The notes under the pieces: model-generated | What the model was told of the DNA's origin: nothing | Database searches by the model: none | What the model saw: the letters and a program-made list of their open reading frames with translations, nothing else | From: Adineta ricciae | Lineage: Eukaryota; Rotifera; Eurotatoria; Adinetida; Adinetidae | Assembly: GCA_905250025.1 (NCBI GenBank) | Contig: CAJNOJ010000201.1 | Location: 62,001-126,000 of the forward strand | DNA length: 64,000 nucleotides | Direction of reading: 5' to 3' | Part shown: in pieces, positions 10,524-21,177 of the stretch | Numbering within the stretch: the first letter of the stretch is position 1 | Layout: the number at the start of each line of letters is the position of its first letter | Program-made: the position numbers and the translations under genes

Positions 10524-12329
10524 CTATTTCCAAATTGAAATTTCCTTTTGACGAATGATCACGTGAACGTGCTCACATTCATTAACATGTAACACTCGTT
10601 TTATCCACGATCTGCGTATACCAATATCAGTTAACGACGGCACATGAAATGAACCTTTGCGGCATGCGATACGAAAACTGATAAGATCTGGCAATGAACA
10701 TAAGATCATTTCAATAATTTCTTCGATATTTCGATTGATCGATCGACTTGAATGCATTAAAAACGAGAAATTCCGTAGACATGGAAATGCGTGGAGTAAG
10801 AGATCGATATCTTTTATAACAATACGACCATCAGTGTCGCTACTGAATAACCACAGTTCTTTCAAACGATCAAATATTGTTCCAGGTAAACGTTTACATA
10901 AATAAATCAAATCGCCATACATGATTGTCAACGCACGAAGACAAGGTGTAACCGAACTTTTCGTTACTAGGAGAAGAAAGAATGGGATGTTAATTTTACA
11001 TCGGGTCGATCGAACGTATCGTAGAGCAAGAAGACGTGGCAAGTATAACTGTTGGTTTAAATTGGCTTGATCGAGTATATTCACTGATGTTAAGTCTAGA
11101 GCTTGAATACATGGAAAACGATTGAGAACATGCAACCAATCGTTGATCAACGTTCGCTCATGTCGACCGCAAAGAAAAAGTGATTTTACACTTCGCGCTT
11201 GCCGTTGATACAATTCCGGATTTGTTGTTTTCCCATACCGTACCAATGGTGATGTAGTAACACTCATATTCGTTTCAAATTCATGCATGTCATATGGAAC
11301 AGTATCGATGTGAAGTACACGACTATCCGAATAACAAATCACTGGTAGATTTGTGCGTGCAAATGATTCAACGAATGGACTGACATCAATCGATGTGACA
11401 CCTGCTCCCATCCAGATACGTGTTCGAAAATATAGACGAGTCAATTTGGGTAGACGAGATATTAACAATGTCCAGCAAAGTCCATCAGCATAGTCCATAT
11501 CAGTTGTCTCAATGTCCAGTGAAAGTAATTTGATTGTTGGAATGTGAATAACAATAACAAATAGATCGTCGAACGTCAAGGCCTTTTGATCGTTTGTTTG
11601 AATGTGAAAGTCGGTTAGTTTCTTTGGCATCACTTCTGCTGTTGCATATTGTTTCGGTTCATCGGCTGTGAAAGAATTGATTTCAGCGTAGAGTTTGATT
11701 AGATTTGGTGAACGTTTGAAGAGAAGTATCAAATCGTCAATATGTGCAACAATGATTGTCAATTGTTCAAGATGTGGATTGATAATTAGATCAGTGTTGT
11801 GTTGTAATCGAATGCCATTATCACCAACCCACAGACGAACTTCTTTAAACGGAAACGATGAACAGAAAAGATACCGATCGAGGAGAAGTTTCGTCGAATA
11901 GAGTAACGGTCTTAACGCATCGATATCAATAAGAATTTTATCGATCATTGCTAGTTTAGGAAGAATATCTACATCATCATTACTAAAATCGATTAAACGA
12001 AGTTGGATGAGATTCGGTAGGAAGTCACGAAGTGAAGTGTAATATTTTGTTGATTGATTGAACAAATGAATTTGTCCCGGAGCATTCCAATTGCTTAGGA
12101 CGAACTTGGTGATATGTTTAGATGTTGATGGTAGTAAATACGAATACCAACGTTGATACTGAGTCAAGGTTAAATGATGTATGTCTGAATCACGTCGAAA
12201 TTGACTGATTGTTCTGGTGAGACGCCAGTTAAGTTGACCAAAACCATCAATAACTTCAAATGGTCGTAGATATAAGCAAACTGCGAGAATAATTTCATCC
12301 GGTAAGTGTTCAAATTTCGAAACGGCCAT
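10524..12329 (-). CDS. F-box protein with LRR-like C-terminus
   Basis: 601-residue intronless gene. Residues about 6-45 (FEHLPDEIILAVCLYLRPFE and on) form an F-box, the SKP1-binding motif of SCF ubiquitin ligase substrate adaptors. The remainder repeats a hydrophobic pattern such as LPNLIQLRLIDFSNDDVDIL, IPTIKLLSLDIETTDMDY, FPCIQALDLTSVNIL and FPCLRNFSFLMHSSRSI, typical of degenerate leucine-rich repeats. Large families of such intronless F-box/LRR genes occur in rotifers. The substrate is unknown. A second copy at 61449 has only the C-terminal part because it is cut at the N at 62156. Confidence 0.8.
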   Translation of the reverse strand: MAVSKFEHLPDEIILAVCLYLRPFEVIDGFGQLNWRLTRTISQFRRDSDIHHLTLTQYQRWYSYLLPSTSKHITKFVLSNWNAPGQIHLFNQSTKYYTSLRDFLPNLIQLRLIDFSNDDVDILPKLAMIDKILIDIDALRPLLYSTKLLLDRYLFCSSFPFKEVRLWVGDNGIRLQHNTDLIINPHLEQLTIIVAHIDDLILLFKRSPNLIKLYAEINSFTADEPKQYATAEVMPKKLTDFHIQTNDQKALTFDDLFVIVIHIPTIKLLSLDIETTDMDYADGLCWTLLISRLPKLTRLYFRTRIWMGAGVTSIDVSPFVESFARTNLPVICYSDSRVLHIDTVPYDMHEFETNMSVTTSPLVRYGKTTNPELYQRQARSVKSLFLCGRHERTLINDWLHVLNRFPCIQALDLTSVNILDQANLNQQLYLPRLLALRYVRSTRCKINIPFFLLLVTKSSVTPCLRALTIMYGDLIYLCKRLPGTIFDRLKELWLFSSDTDGRIVIKDIDLLLHAFPCLRNFSFLMHSSRSINRNIEEIIEMILCSLPDLISFRIACRKGSFHVPSLTDIGIRRSWIKRVLHVNECEHVHVIIRQKEISIWK

Positions 12330-12795
12330 TTCTCATGTTCTGTTTGTTAATTTGTCAGCAATCGTGTAATAATTTGTTTCATATTTTCTGATTCTTACAC
12401 GAGACCACCCACACCTTGTGTAGTCATCCTTACAAACATATCAAAAAGAGAGAGAGAGAGAGAAAGAAAGATGTACAGGTGAAAATCAGAGAACAAGACA
12501 AACATCAAAACAAGTAAACAATAAAATTTATTAGAAGTTGTCTTCGATTTTCCTTTCCAATACGTATCAAATCAAATCCAATCATACAAGGCAAATAGGA
12601 TTTTGTTATTCAGCATTTGAATCATTCGATAGAAAGAGTATTGTGATCTGTGAGAAACAAAATAACAATCATTACAGATCAATACGTTTCGATTGAATGA
12701 CGTTCCTTTCAATGACATATGCATACATGATAGAAAATGTTTTAATGTTTTGTTAATGTACTTGTAAAGGAAGAAAGAAAGAAATCTCCTTCACA
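12330..12795. other. Intergenic, simple repeat only
   Basis: Spacer between the F-box start codon and the kinase stop codon. It contains a short GA-rich microsatellite near 12449-12470. No gene or RNA is seen. Confidence 0.6.
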
Positions 12796-14405
12796 CTAGA
12801 AATCCTTGAACATTTCGATATAATCATCTTCTTCGGCAATTACCAACGGGTTTTCATTGCGTTGCAGTACTTCACGACGATAATCAGATAACGACTTTCG
12901 TAGAACGTTTTCATAGAATGGTGATGGAAGTTGTTGAGTGTAAAGCGTATCGAAATCGATCTCATCAAACCAAAGATCTGCACAAATGAAAAACAAATGT
13001 GTGTCTGGCGTTTTCGTCTTCTTTATGTTAATTTTTACGTTCTTTGACATCCGTCGATCCTCTTGCACTTGAACCTAATCGTTTCGTAGGATTCTTTTGA
13101 AGTAATCGGAGAATAATATGTTTGAGATCGACTGAGAATTTTTTACGTATTGGCGGTCGTTTTCGACATATTGCTTTGAAAAGAAGATCTTCGGATTGAC
13201 CTTTGAACGGCGGATTACCCGTGTTCAGTTCGTAGATGAGAATCTAGAATGAAAGAAAGCCTTCGTTTAATGAGCAAGTTTTGAGAGAATATCAAGGCAT
13301 TCTTGCTCCTAAAGTCCACCAATCAGTTGCTTTACCATGACCTAGAAAGATGATCTAATAAGGTCCTTTTTGCTTTTGATCAAACCTTTCGATTGGATGA
13401 TTTCGGGACTGAAATAATCAGGCGTGCCGCAGAGTGTGTATGTTCGTTGACGAATGCGCTTTGCAAAACCGAAATCAGCGACCTGCAAAGATAGTGATGA
13501 AATAAACTCGAAAAAAGAACTCTCGTACTTTTAAATATCCATGAGTATCCATGAGAATATTTTCCTAAATAAATCATCGTTAAAATCAAACAGAACAATT
13601 GAACTCTTACAGGTTTCAGATCTCGATAGATGATATTGAACAAATGTAAGTATTCAAATACCTGAAAGATAGAAAAAAATTGGTTTGATTATAAAATTAT
13701 TAGAGGGAATACAAGAACGATCTGAGCCGCAAAGAAAATGGTGATATGTTCAGGAAACAATCGATCTCGATTCAAATAACTAAATAAGTCACCACCATGA
13801 ACCTTGAAATGCAGATCATAGTTGAAAAAGAGTTTGCATCTTCATCGGATATTTACATATTCTAATAAGACATAAAGATGAGAGTTGTCTTGGAAAAATG
13901 AATACATTCGAATAATATTCGCATGTTGAATAGCATTCAGGATACGTATTTCACTTTGAACATGTTTTATTTGATTATATTTCACAACTTGAGACTTATC
14001 TAGAACTTTCAGAGCATATTCAACATTATCCGGCTCGAGTACTACCAGTATTACTCGACCTAGAAGATATGAATTCGATACTTTATTAGGGAATATACGT
14101 CTGGCATACCAAAAGCGCCTTGTCCGAGCGTCATGATCAATTCAAAACTATCTAAGTCGATGTCATTTTCCATTTCATAGGATGATTCATAGCGTCTTTC
14201 AAAATCTTCAATGAGTCGGGCATTGTATAGTTCATATTGGACATTTGAAATTGAATATGCTTTCTGCTATTGAAAATAGAGGGAAAAAAACACGTTAAAT
14301 TCAGTTATTCTATGTTAAATTACTAATGATCTTGACGACATAAACAGATCGCAATTGAAGAAAAAAACAAGATTTGGATTTAGGCGCGTTTACTGTTCTT
14401 TTCAT
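12796..14405 (-). CDS. AGC-family protein kinase, PKA/PRKX-like
   Basis: A kinase split into about nine very small exons on the minus strand. In order I see an N-terminal segment ([20 protein letters not shown]), the glycine loop LGQGAFG, the ATP-binding Lys in [10 protein letters not shown], the alpha-C Glu in [11 protein letters not shown], hinge-region LYVLLEYV, the catalytic loop YRDLKPEN, DFG in [11 protein letters not shown], the activation loop [16 protein letters not shown] and DWWTLG, followed by NPPFKG and NPTKRLGS. The C-terminal tail ends in [10 protein letters not shown], like the FxxF hydrophobic tail of PKA-type kinases. All catalytic residues appear present. The APE motif is written SPE, as in some family members. 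The first coding exon (ATG at 14403-14405) is my tentative choice; an internal ATG lies at 14173. Confidence 0.75.
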
Positions 14406-14707
14406 CTTTCAAAAACTTCCGAATACACTCATTCAGACGTTACGTGTATCAATGGGCGACACCATTTTGGCATTTTTTGTAATAGGATTCTTTAGTAAAC
14501 CAATAAAATATCAAGATAAACTAAAAAACGAATTACACTTTTAGGCAGGCGAAAGCAAATAGATTTCACCGCATACGAAAAAAAAACAACAGAGTAGAAG
14601 GGAAAAGTTTGTTTTGTACCTTGCTAATAAACAACCACGAGATTTTCCCCCACTAAATCGTTCCTGATTGCAGTTGTTTTGTTACTACATTTCTACATTA
14701 GATAAAT

Positions 14708-15906
14708 ATGTCATCCAATACTCCATCAGTACCTATGTCGCACCCAGCAGGATTGTCAAGAGCTGATAGTAACACGTCACTATCTGCAGCGGCTAACACT
14801 ACCAATACAAGTCCTGGTCAAACTACAGCGCATACAAACAACGCGCCGATCTCACGCGAGCGTATTGCTACTTGGATCAACGAGTTACTTTCATCATCAA
14901 CACGTGAAACTGCTCTAGTGGAATTGAGTCGTAAACGAGAAAAGGTTGCTGATCTCCCCGTTTTACTTTGGCATTCCTTTGGATCCGTTGCTGTACTTCT
15001 CTACGAAGTGATGTCAGTCACCATATTTCATGAAAACTTTTATCGTAACTATTGAATATTCTTCGTTTTAGTTCCGTTTATCCATACATCACGCCACCGA
15101 CTCTAACAGCTCAACAATCCAATCGTGTTTGTAATGCCTTGGCTTTATTACAATGTATTGCATCTCATCCGGAAACCCGCATGTTGTTCATTCAAGCAAA
15201 TATTCCCTTATTTCTCTATCCGTTCCTGAATACAAAATCATCCACACGTCCGTTTGAGTATCTTCGTTTAACATCCTTAGGCGTCATTGGTGCATTAGTT
15301 AAAACTGATGAAACAGAAGTGATTAATTTTTTGCTAACAACTGAGATTATTCCATTGTCATTACGAATTATGCAATCCGGTAGTGAATTATCCAAGACAG
15401 TGGCAACATTTATTCTACAGAAAATTCTCGCCGATGACTCAGGATTGAATTATATCTGTCAAACGTTCGATCGGTTCTCACACGTTGCCATGGTTCTTGG
15501 ACGAATGGTTCTTCAACAGGTTCAGAGAAGAGTTTCTATTTTCAAAGACATGTTCGTCTGTTTTTAGCAACGCGAGGCAAGTGGTCGTTTGTTAAAACAT
15601 ATCATTCGATGTTATCTACGTTTATCTGATAATCCACGTGCTCGTGAAGCTCTCCGCTCGTGTCTTCCTGATTGTCTCCGAGATCATACATTTGTAAAAA
15701 CAAAACTATCTTTAATCGAATTCGAACCTTTCTTGTCCTCATTCTTTTAGGACAATGTTCTCAAAGACGATCAATCAACTAAGAAATGGTTAGTACAATT
15801 ATTAATCAATCTCGAAGCAACATCTTCAGCAAGTAGTTCTCAACCGTCAACACCGGCTTCTACGCTTCCACAACAAATATCGCCAGGGTCACCCTTGGGA
15901 ATGTAA
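14708..15906 (+). CDS. CNOT9: CCR4-NOT complex subunit CNOT9 (RCD1)
   Basis: Four exons (14708-15012, 15072-15519, 15568-15693, 15751-15906) join in frame to 344 residues. CNOT9 is an armadillo-repeat subunit of the CCR4-NOT deadenylase that binds NOT1 and recruits mRNA targets such as GW182-bound messages. A Ser/Thr/Ala-rich N-terminus of about 45 residues precedes the highly conserved core: [120 protein letters not shown]. These are nearly identical to other animals. A short disordered Ser/Pro tail ends the protein. Confidence 0.96.
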
Positions 15907-16104
15907 GCAAGAAGAAGACCCTTTACCAATGACATTAGTCATTCAAATTAGAAGCTTAGTAGATTTTTCAATGCTAAATGTACATTTCGATCGAAACCGG
16001 TTTTGTTCTGTTTGTGATAAATCTATTTAAATAATTAGAAAAAAACATAGTAAAACAAATAGTAGCCATTGCGCCGAAAAATAGAACTCTTCAAGAACAA
16101 TAAA

Positions 16105-17148
16105 TCAACTTTTCCTCTGCTTTTCTTCATAAACTCGATTCAATAAGATTCGTACTCGTCGCATGCATTCTCGAGTTGGGTACAATAAACAATGTAATGT
16201 ATACATATAATGTACATCATGTTCTTTCAACGGTTGAAATCGAGGAACAGTCGGACCTTTGAAACCAAGAGTGATCGCTTGATCGATATTCGATGGGTTG
16301 GTCAGATTTGTAAATAAATCTGTTTCAATATGATGATGGAAATCTTGAGCAACAGTCAGATTGATATTATACTTGACTCGGAGTAGATAGGCAATGTGAG
16401 TATCATCCGGATACCCCGATGCTATGCAACCGTTGACAAATTTCTCATTGGGATGAACGTCATTACGAATCAAATGTAATAGAGATTTAGAAAAACAAAT
16501 TCCGCCTCCGTAAGTTCCAAACCAAAACTGTATTCCATGGCCGCGTTTTGGCTCTTTCATGCTCGGCTTACCGATATATAGATATTCTTTCTCGGGGGAA
16601 AATTGTCGTAAGTAATCAACCAATAACGGAACATTTACATACTGATCATCGTCAAATCGACATAACCATTGATAATGACTTTCATTTTCAAAATAGATCG
16701 AAAATTCCGATGCACTATGACAACATAAATCACGGATCGTATGAGCTTGTGGGCAAGTCGTTGAATATACATGACGATGATATTCTTGCGGAAGATTTTG
16801 GTAGAAGAAGTTTACATCGCCGTTCGTTGTTATGTATGTTGATGCAGGAGAAAATTGAAACCAAGTATTTAAAATAACTGGCATGCGTGGTTTTTGACCA
16901 TTTTTAGACGTACGTATAATAAGCATAATGTTGTGATTAAGTACAAACGACGCAATGTCTGACGAATTCGCTTTGAAGTATGAATAAATGTTGATTGAAT
17001 TGGATTTATTGTCGATCGTATTCGTTTGCGAAGTTTTCATTTGAAGATGGAAGGAATGAATAAATAACCAAACACAGATAAGCATTAAGTAATGACTACT
17101 GTATCGTCGTGCGATGAACAATATCCTCCGCATGATATTTTTACACAT
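16105..17148 (-). CDS. Fringe-like beta-1,3-glycosyltransferase
   Basis: 347-residue intronless gene. An N-terminal hydrophobic segment (SSHYLMLICVWLFIHSF) after a basic MCKNIMRR is a type II Golgi signal anchor. The catalytic domain shows Fringe-family (GT31) motifs: RTSKNGQKPRMPVILNTWF, YSTTCPQAH, WLCRFDDDQYVNVPLLVDYL with the metal-binding DDD, GGICFSKSLL, and SGYPDDTHIAYLL. Fringe enzymes add GlcNAc to O-fucose on Notch EGF repeats. Intronless Fringe-like enzymes are expanded in some invertebrates, so the acceptor here is uncertain. The C-terminus carries a CLLYPTREC pair of cysteines. Confidence 0.85.
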   Translation of the reverse strand: MCKNIMRRILFIARRYSSHYLMLICVWLFIHSFHLQMKTSQTNTIDNKSNSINIYSYFKANSSDIASFVLNHNIMLIIRTSKNGQKPRMPVILNTWFQFSPASTYITTNGDVNFFYQNLPQEYHRHVYSTTCPQAHTIRDLCCHSASEFSIYFENESHYQWLCRFDDDQYVNVPLLVDYLRQFSPEKEYLYIGKPSMKEPKRGHGIQFWFGTYGGGICFSKSLLHLIRNDVHPNEKFVNGCIASGYPDDTHIAYLLRVKYNINLTVAQDFHHHIETDLFTNLTNPSNIDQAITLGFKGPTVPRFQPLKEHDVHYMYTLHCLLYPTRECMRRVRILLNRVYEEKQRKS

Positions 17149-17593
17149 AATGTCGAACTGGCAACTCTATTTGACACGGGATGAAAAATATCAGAAGAAA
17201 GAGAACAGAAAAGAACGAGAAAAATGAATTTCTTTTTTCTTCTGTCGGTCTGATGGCGTACACATATACACAGGAATTGTTCGATTATTGTTGTTCGTGA
17301 TCAAATATACGATGATGTGGCGAGAAAAGGAGAGTCTTTTTCTCGTGTACAAATGTACATATGACTCATATCGTGTTTGATCTTTAGGGAAAGAAATGAA
17401 CGAAATCGTTTCGTATGGGAATTCCAGTTAAAGTTGTTTCTTGTATAAAATTCAACGAATTTTGGTGTGTTGTTGTATCAGACAAAAAGAATCTGATTCA
17501 CTTCGACTACAACAAACATTTAAGAGCTGTTATTGATTGTATAAAAAAAAGTCAGGACTAGCGAGGATAATGAATAGTTTAAGCAGAGTTATT

Positions 17594-17623
17594 AATAGAT
17601 CTTTTAGATAACTAAGATCTATT
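17594..17623. repeat. Perfect 10-bp inverted repeat (hairpin)
   Basis: AATAGATCTT, a 10-base spacer, then AAGATCTATT. The arms are exact reverse complements and could form a hairpin. It is not followed by a T-run and lies 15 bp before the first CGTGACGGAATCAC motif. Confidence 0.6.
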
Positions 17624-17867
17624 GACGCCCTGTCCAAGCGTGACGGAATCACGTTTTTTCACATTACTTTTTCAATATTTAAATTCACAGAGGTTGACTA
17701 AGTCTATTGACGAATATCTGATAACAGCACAGATCGTTCTGAAGAAAGCTTTTAAAACAAAAATTAGTCTAACAAAACACTTTGCTACAGTCAAAATTCA
17801 TTTTAAACCAAGTTTTCGAGAATAAAATCGCCTACTCATTTTTCTTTATGTAAACTAGATCATTGAG

Positions 17868-17886
17868 GGTGATTCCGTCACGAAAT
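17868..17886 (-). repeat. 19-bp inverted repeat, left arm
   Basis: This 19-mer is the exact reverse complement of 18018-18036 (ATTTCGTGACGGAATCACC). The core CGTGACGGAATCAC also occurs at 17639-17652 in plus orientation. The core is itself a partial palindrome (GTGA and TCAC around CGGAA). Possibly the end of a decayed mobile element, or a protein-binding site. Confidence 0.6.
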
Positions 17887-18017
17887 TTGTAACCTCATAA
17901 GACGTTTCGAAAAGCTATTAATCATAGGAATAGATAGAGTGTGGAAAAGTGTATTTAGGGTACTAGTTTTGTAAAAAGAAAGCAACTCAGATTTCACTAA
18001 AAATGAATTATTGATAC

Positions 18018-18036
18018 ATTTCGTGACGGAATCACC
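18018..18036 (+). repeat. 19-bp inverted repeat, right arm
   Basis: Partner of 17868-17886; the arms enclose 131 bp that code for nothing recognisable. Confidence 0.6.
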
Positions 18037-18740
18037 ATTATCAATGTACCAGGTTTACAAATATGGGTAATTTTAAAAAGAAATGACGAATCGTAAGTAT
18101 CTTTTCATAATTACATACTCTGTTGAACGTAGTACTAGTTCATGTAAAAAATTTTGAAAAAGAAATGTTCGCCCATAGGAAAATTTCAATATCATAATAG
18201 GTTAAAATTCGGACCATTCTTCATTTTTGAGACTCGTACTGTTTGCATGATTGACTTTCACACAAAAATATACAATAACAAAAATAAAAAAACGAACTTC
18301 TAGTTATTTCGACATTGCTCTACAAGATGGTGATGTTAGTTTCACTTAAGGACGTTGATCAAATTCGCCCACTGAAGTATGCAGTTACGTGGACAGGCCG
18401 TTGATCAAGTTTCGTACCGAGAACTGTTATCACAGAAGATGATGAAACAGTGCACATTCAAGGTTACCGAATGTCAAATATTGTCTTAGTTGTTTTGCAG
18501 ATGATAATCTTTTTGGTAAGATTATATTGGATTTCAGTTCAAATTAGTAATCATTGATATTTCTGATGAAATTCGTAAGCAAGTGCGTCAGCAGGATCTG
18601 CGTGGGTACTACTTGTGTTTGATCAAAATATTTTTCTTCTGTAAAACTAAATACAATTTGAGCGTATATATATATATGCTGGTGACTGACAACTTGATCT
18701 ACTCGATATAAACTAATTTCTTCCTACAACAGCAGCAGCC

Positions 18741-19683
18741 ATGGTTTGGTTATTAGTGAGTTTTGTGTTAATATCTCAATTATCAACAACGCTTGCATCA
18801 TATAATTGTCGTCAATGCTCTCAAACGTTCGCTTTAAACATACAATTGGGTCAAGTACCGGTCGGATGTCCATTAAAAAATGGCACAAGTACCATTTGTG
18901 TCGCCACGTTGCGACTTGATTTTGCAGAAAATAATGCAGCAGTGACTTTGGATGGCTTACTCCAAGAATCATTGAATGACTCCAATGGTACTCGACTGAT
19001 TACACATAGTACGAAGATGCGATTTGATACCTCAGAATTTGAGCGCACAGTCCAAGTCTACTGCTTCTCGAACGATTCGTGTTTTAGCGATATTAGTTAT
19101 ATTCACGACCTAGGTAAGTATGGGCTACAAATAATGAACATTTTCCGTATATATATTTCATGTTTGTATAGGTAGAAGACTTCAAGTCGGTAGATCACGA
19201 GCAGAACTTCAACCTGACTTGTATAATTCTTCGCATGCGACTGATGATTTGTCCTGTGACAACAATCAGAATCAAACGATACCCTGTCCGAATGGCTTGT
19301 GCCAGTTAATTTATGATGGCGAGTCACAATACATTCGAAATTGTATTCCTAATGGATTTTCTGTTTTACCACCTGGCATCTTCATTGCATCAAGTATGAT
19401 CGACAGCTTTAAAAACGAGTCTTCTTTCATATATATTTGTAATCGAAATCGATGTAATAATATGAGTATGGCTAGAAAAGTACGGCAAACTCTCAAAGAT
19501 TACGGATTATTAGAACCATTTTATGAAACACCAATATACGTGTTAGAAACGACAACAACGACGGCGACCACCACCACAGCTGAAACAACTACTACAAAAT
19601 CAAAAGGCATAACAATGGAAATTCTTCCTGGTATCACTGCTAGTATTCAATTGATTTTATTTCTCGTATTCAAAAACCTATAA
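18741..19683 (+). CDS. Ly6/uPAR-like secreted, probably GPI-anchored protein
   Basis: Two exons (18741-19113 and 19172-19683) give 294 residues. Signal peptide MVWLLVSFVLISQLSTTLA is followed directly by YNCRQCSQTF, the CxxC start typical of three-finger (Ly6/uPAR) domains. Other Cys pairs follow (GCPLKNGTSTICVATL, VYCFSNDSCF, LSCDNNQNQTIPCPNGLCQL, YICNRNRCNN), the last resembling the CxxxxCN end of such domains. A Thr-rich mucin-like stretch (TTTTTATTTTAETTTT) and a C-terminal hydrophobic tail (LPGITASIQLILFLVFKNL) suggest a GPI anchor. It has several N-glycosylation sites. It forms a tandem pair with the damaged paralogue at 20087. Function unknown. Confidence 0.7.
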
Positions 19684-20086
19684 ATGATACTCTTCATGAA
19701 GATATATTTTCACAAAGATGTATCCACTTTGTATTTATACACTGAATCGAATAAACGTCGATGATATTCTACAACTATTATCTATAGGACAAGAACGAAA
19801 TGTTTTGTGAAGTTTAATAGCAATGCTCTATGTAGTAGAACGTCAATAGGACAATATATGAGTATGAGAACTTAGAAGCTAAGCTATTCTCAAATATGCC
19901 CATAGTCATAGAACGACGACAACGCGTGAGATTAAGTTTATTAACAAGTAAATATAATTTCCAATGAAAGTGGGAATTAGTACGGAATCAATATTTAACC
20001 AAAATATCTGCCAAAAGATCAGAGCACGAAACTATATATCTCGGAAGTGATCGACTGCATCGTACATCATATTTAAAACCCTGACG

Positions 20087-21177
20087 ATGTATTTTTCACT
20101 ACTCACGTTTTTTTTCGTTTTGCGTTTTGTTGCACTAACTTTTGCACTTCGCTGTTCCGTGTGCCATCAAACTCTGCTGTTCAATTCATCAGAAACGATC
20201 AATACAGCGCGATCTGAATGTCGGGTAACGCACACTAATAGTCAAATGTGTATGTCAGTGCTATCAATCGATTATGAAAGCAAAACAGCTAACGTTACAT
20301 TCAATCATCTTCATGAACAAGAAATCATTTTTACCAATGGACATATGATCAGTTCAAGTTCGATTAAGATTTGATTTAGTAAAGATGTCGTCTCCTATGA
20401 TTTGCAAGCATTCTGTTTCAATAGTACCATTTGTGCAGACGACCGGAACAGGATATATAAACGAAGTAAGTTTAGTAAACTTGTTTTTATAAGTCTTCAT
20501 ATTGAAAGATCAACAATAGATTCTAAATGTGTCTTTCATACATATATAACTATACTTTGTTATTGTTTCTCTTAGTGAAAAATTTCAATGATGTTGAACT
20601 TCGTACAAAACTACAAGAACGTCTGTATTCTGCTCAATTAAACTCTCCCGACTTGACATGTGCTAACCATCAAGGTCAAACGATACAGTGTCAAAACGGA
20701 TTTTGTCAACTAGTTCGTCGTAGTCCAACTTCTGTCGATCGTCTCTGCGTTTCTCAAGGTCAAGGCACAAATCCATCTGGTATTGTCATAAAAACCACTA
20801 CTAATCCTGCGCTTTACACAGAAAGAAGCTATACATATGCTTGCAATAAACCTATGTGCAATGGAGTCGAAATCGAAGCAAGTGTACAACGATTGCTAGA
20901 ACAGTATGAGCTAATACCATCACCACAAACAATCGTCACAATAACTGACAGTCCAATTGCATCGGAATCGACATCAATCTAAACTGCCAGTCGACCAGTA
21001 ATGGCAACCAATTCCACCTTGCCTACAAAATCATCCACAGGATCAAATTCGGGAAGAAAAAGTACTACTACACTCACAACGACGACAGAGAAATCAAAAG
21101 CAAATCGAATGATGACGTGTCAATGGATAGCTTCTCTGCTGATAATTATGATTTTGAATCTTTGTTATCTTGATTGA
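20087..21177 (+). pseudogene. Paralogue of the Ly6-like gene with two in-frame stops
   Basis: Same architecture as the gene at 18741: signal peptide (FFVLRFVALTFA), LRCSVCHQTLLF, intron at the same phase (donor 20466, acceptor 20575), LTCANHQGQTIQCQNGFCQL, YACNKPMCNG, Thr-rich region (STTTLTTTTEKS) and hydrophobic tail (WIASLLIIMILNLCYL). A TGA at 20372-20374 interrupts exon 1 where the intact gene reads on, and a TAA at 20980-20982 cuts off the Thr-rich/anchor part. The frame continues normally after each stop, and the flanking Cys residues are kept. It is therefore either a recent pseudogene, a product of sequencing error, or a readthrough gene. Upstream start ATG at 20087 is well placed. 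Confidence 0.7.

Larger units (their letters stand above)
1..11230. repeat. Copy 1 of an 11.2-kb duplicated block
   Basis: This stretch matches 50935-62155 in the same orientation, gene for gene and intergene for intergene (11230 against 11221 bases). In the CSN7 gene I count about 26 substitutions and no indels over 807 bases, so about 97% identity. Intergenic parts add small indels. The match starts at the first base of the window, so the homology probably continues to the left. The level of difference fits two alleles rather than old paralogues. Seen directly: collinearity and substitutions. Inferred: allelic origin. Confidence 0.95.
17149..18740. other. Gene-poor region with short inverted repeats
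   Basis: About 1.6 kb with no convincing gene. A perfect 10-bp inverted repeat with a 10-nt spacer lies at 17594-17623. Three copies of a TGACGGAATCAC-containing motif lie at 17639, 17868 and 18018. Between 18300 and 18600 there are short protein-like stretches interrupted by stops, possibly a decayed gene fragment, but too short to name. A TATATATATA run near 18668 precedes the Ly6-like gene and may be its promoter. Confidence 0.5.

Noticed and set aside
18300-18600. Possible decayed gene (YFDIALQDGDV- and KDVDQIRPLKYAVTW-like phrases)
   Set aside because: Interrupted by stops and matching nothing I recognise, so noted only as an intergenic remark.
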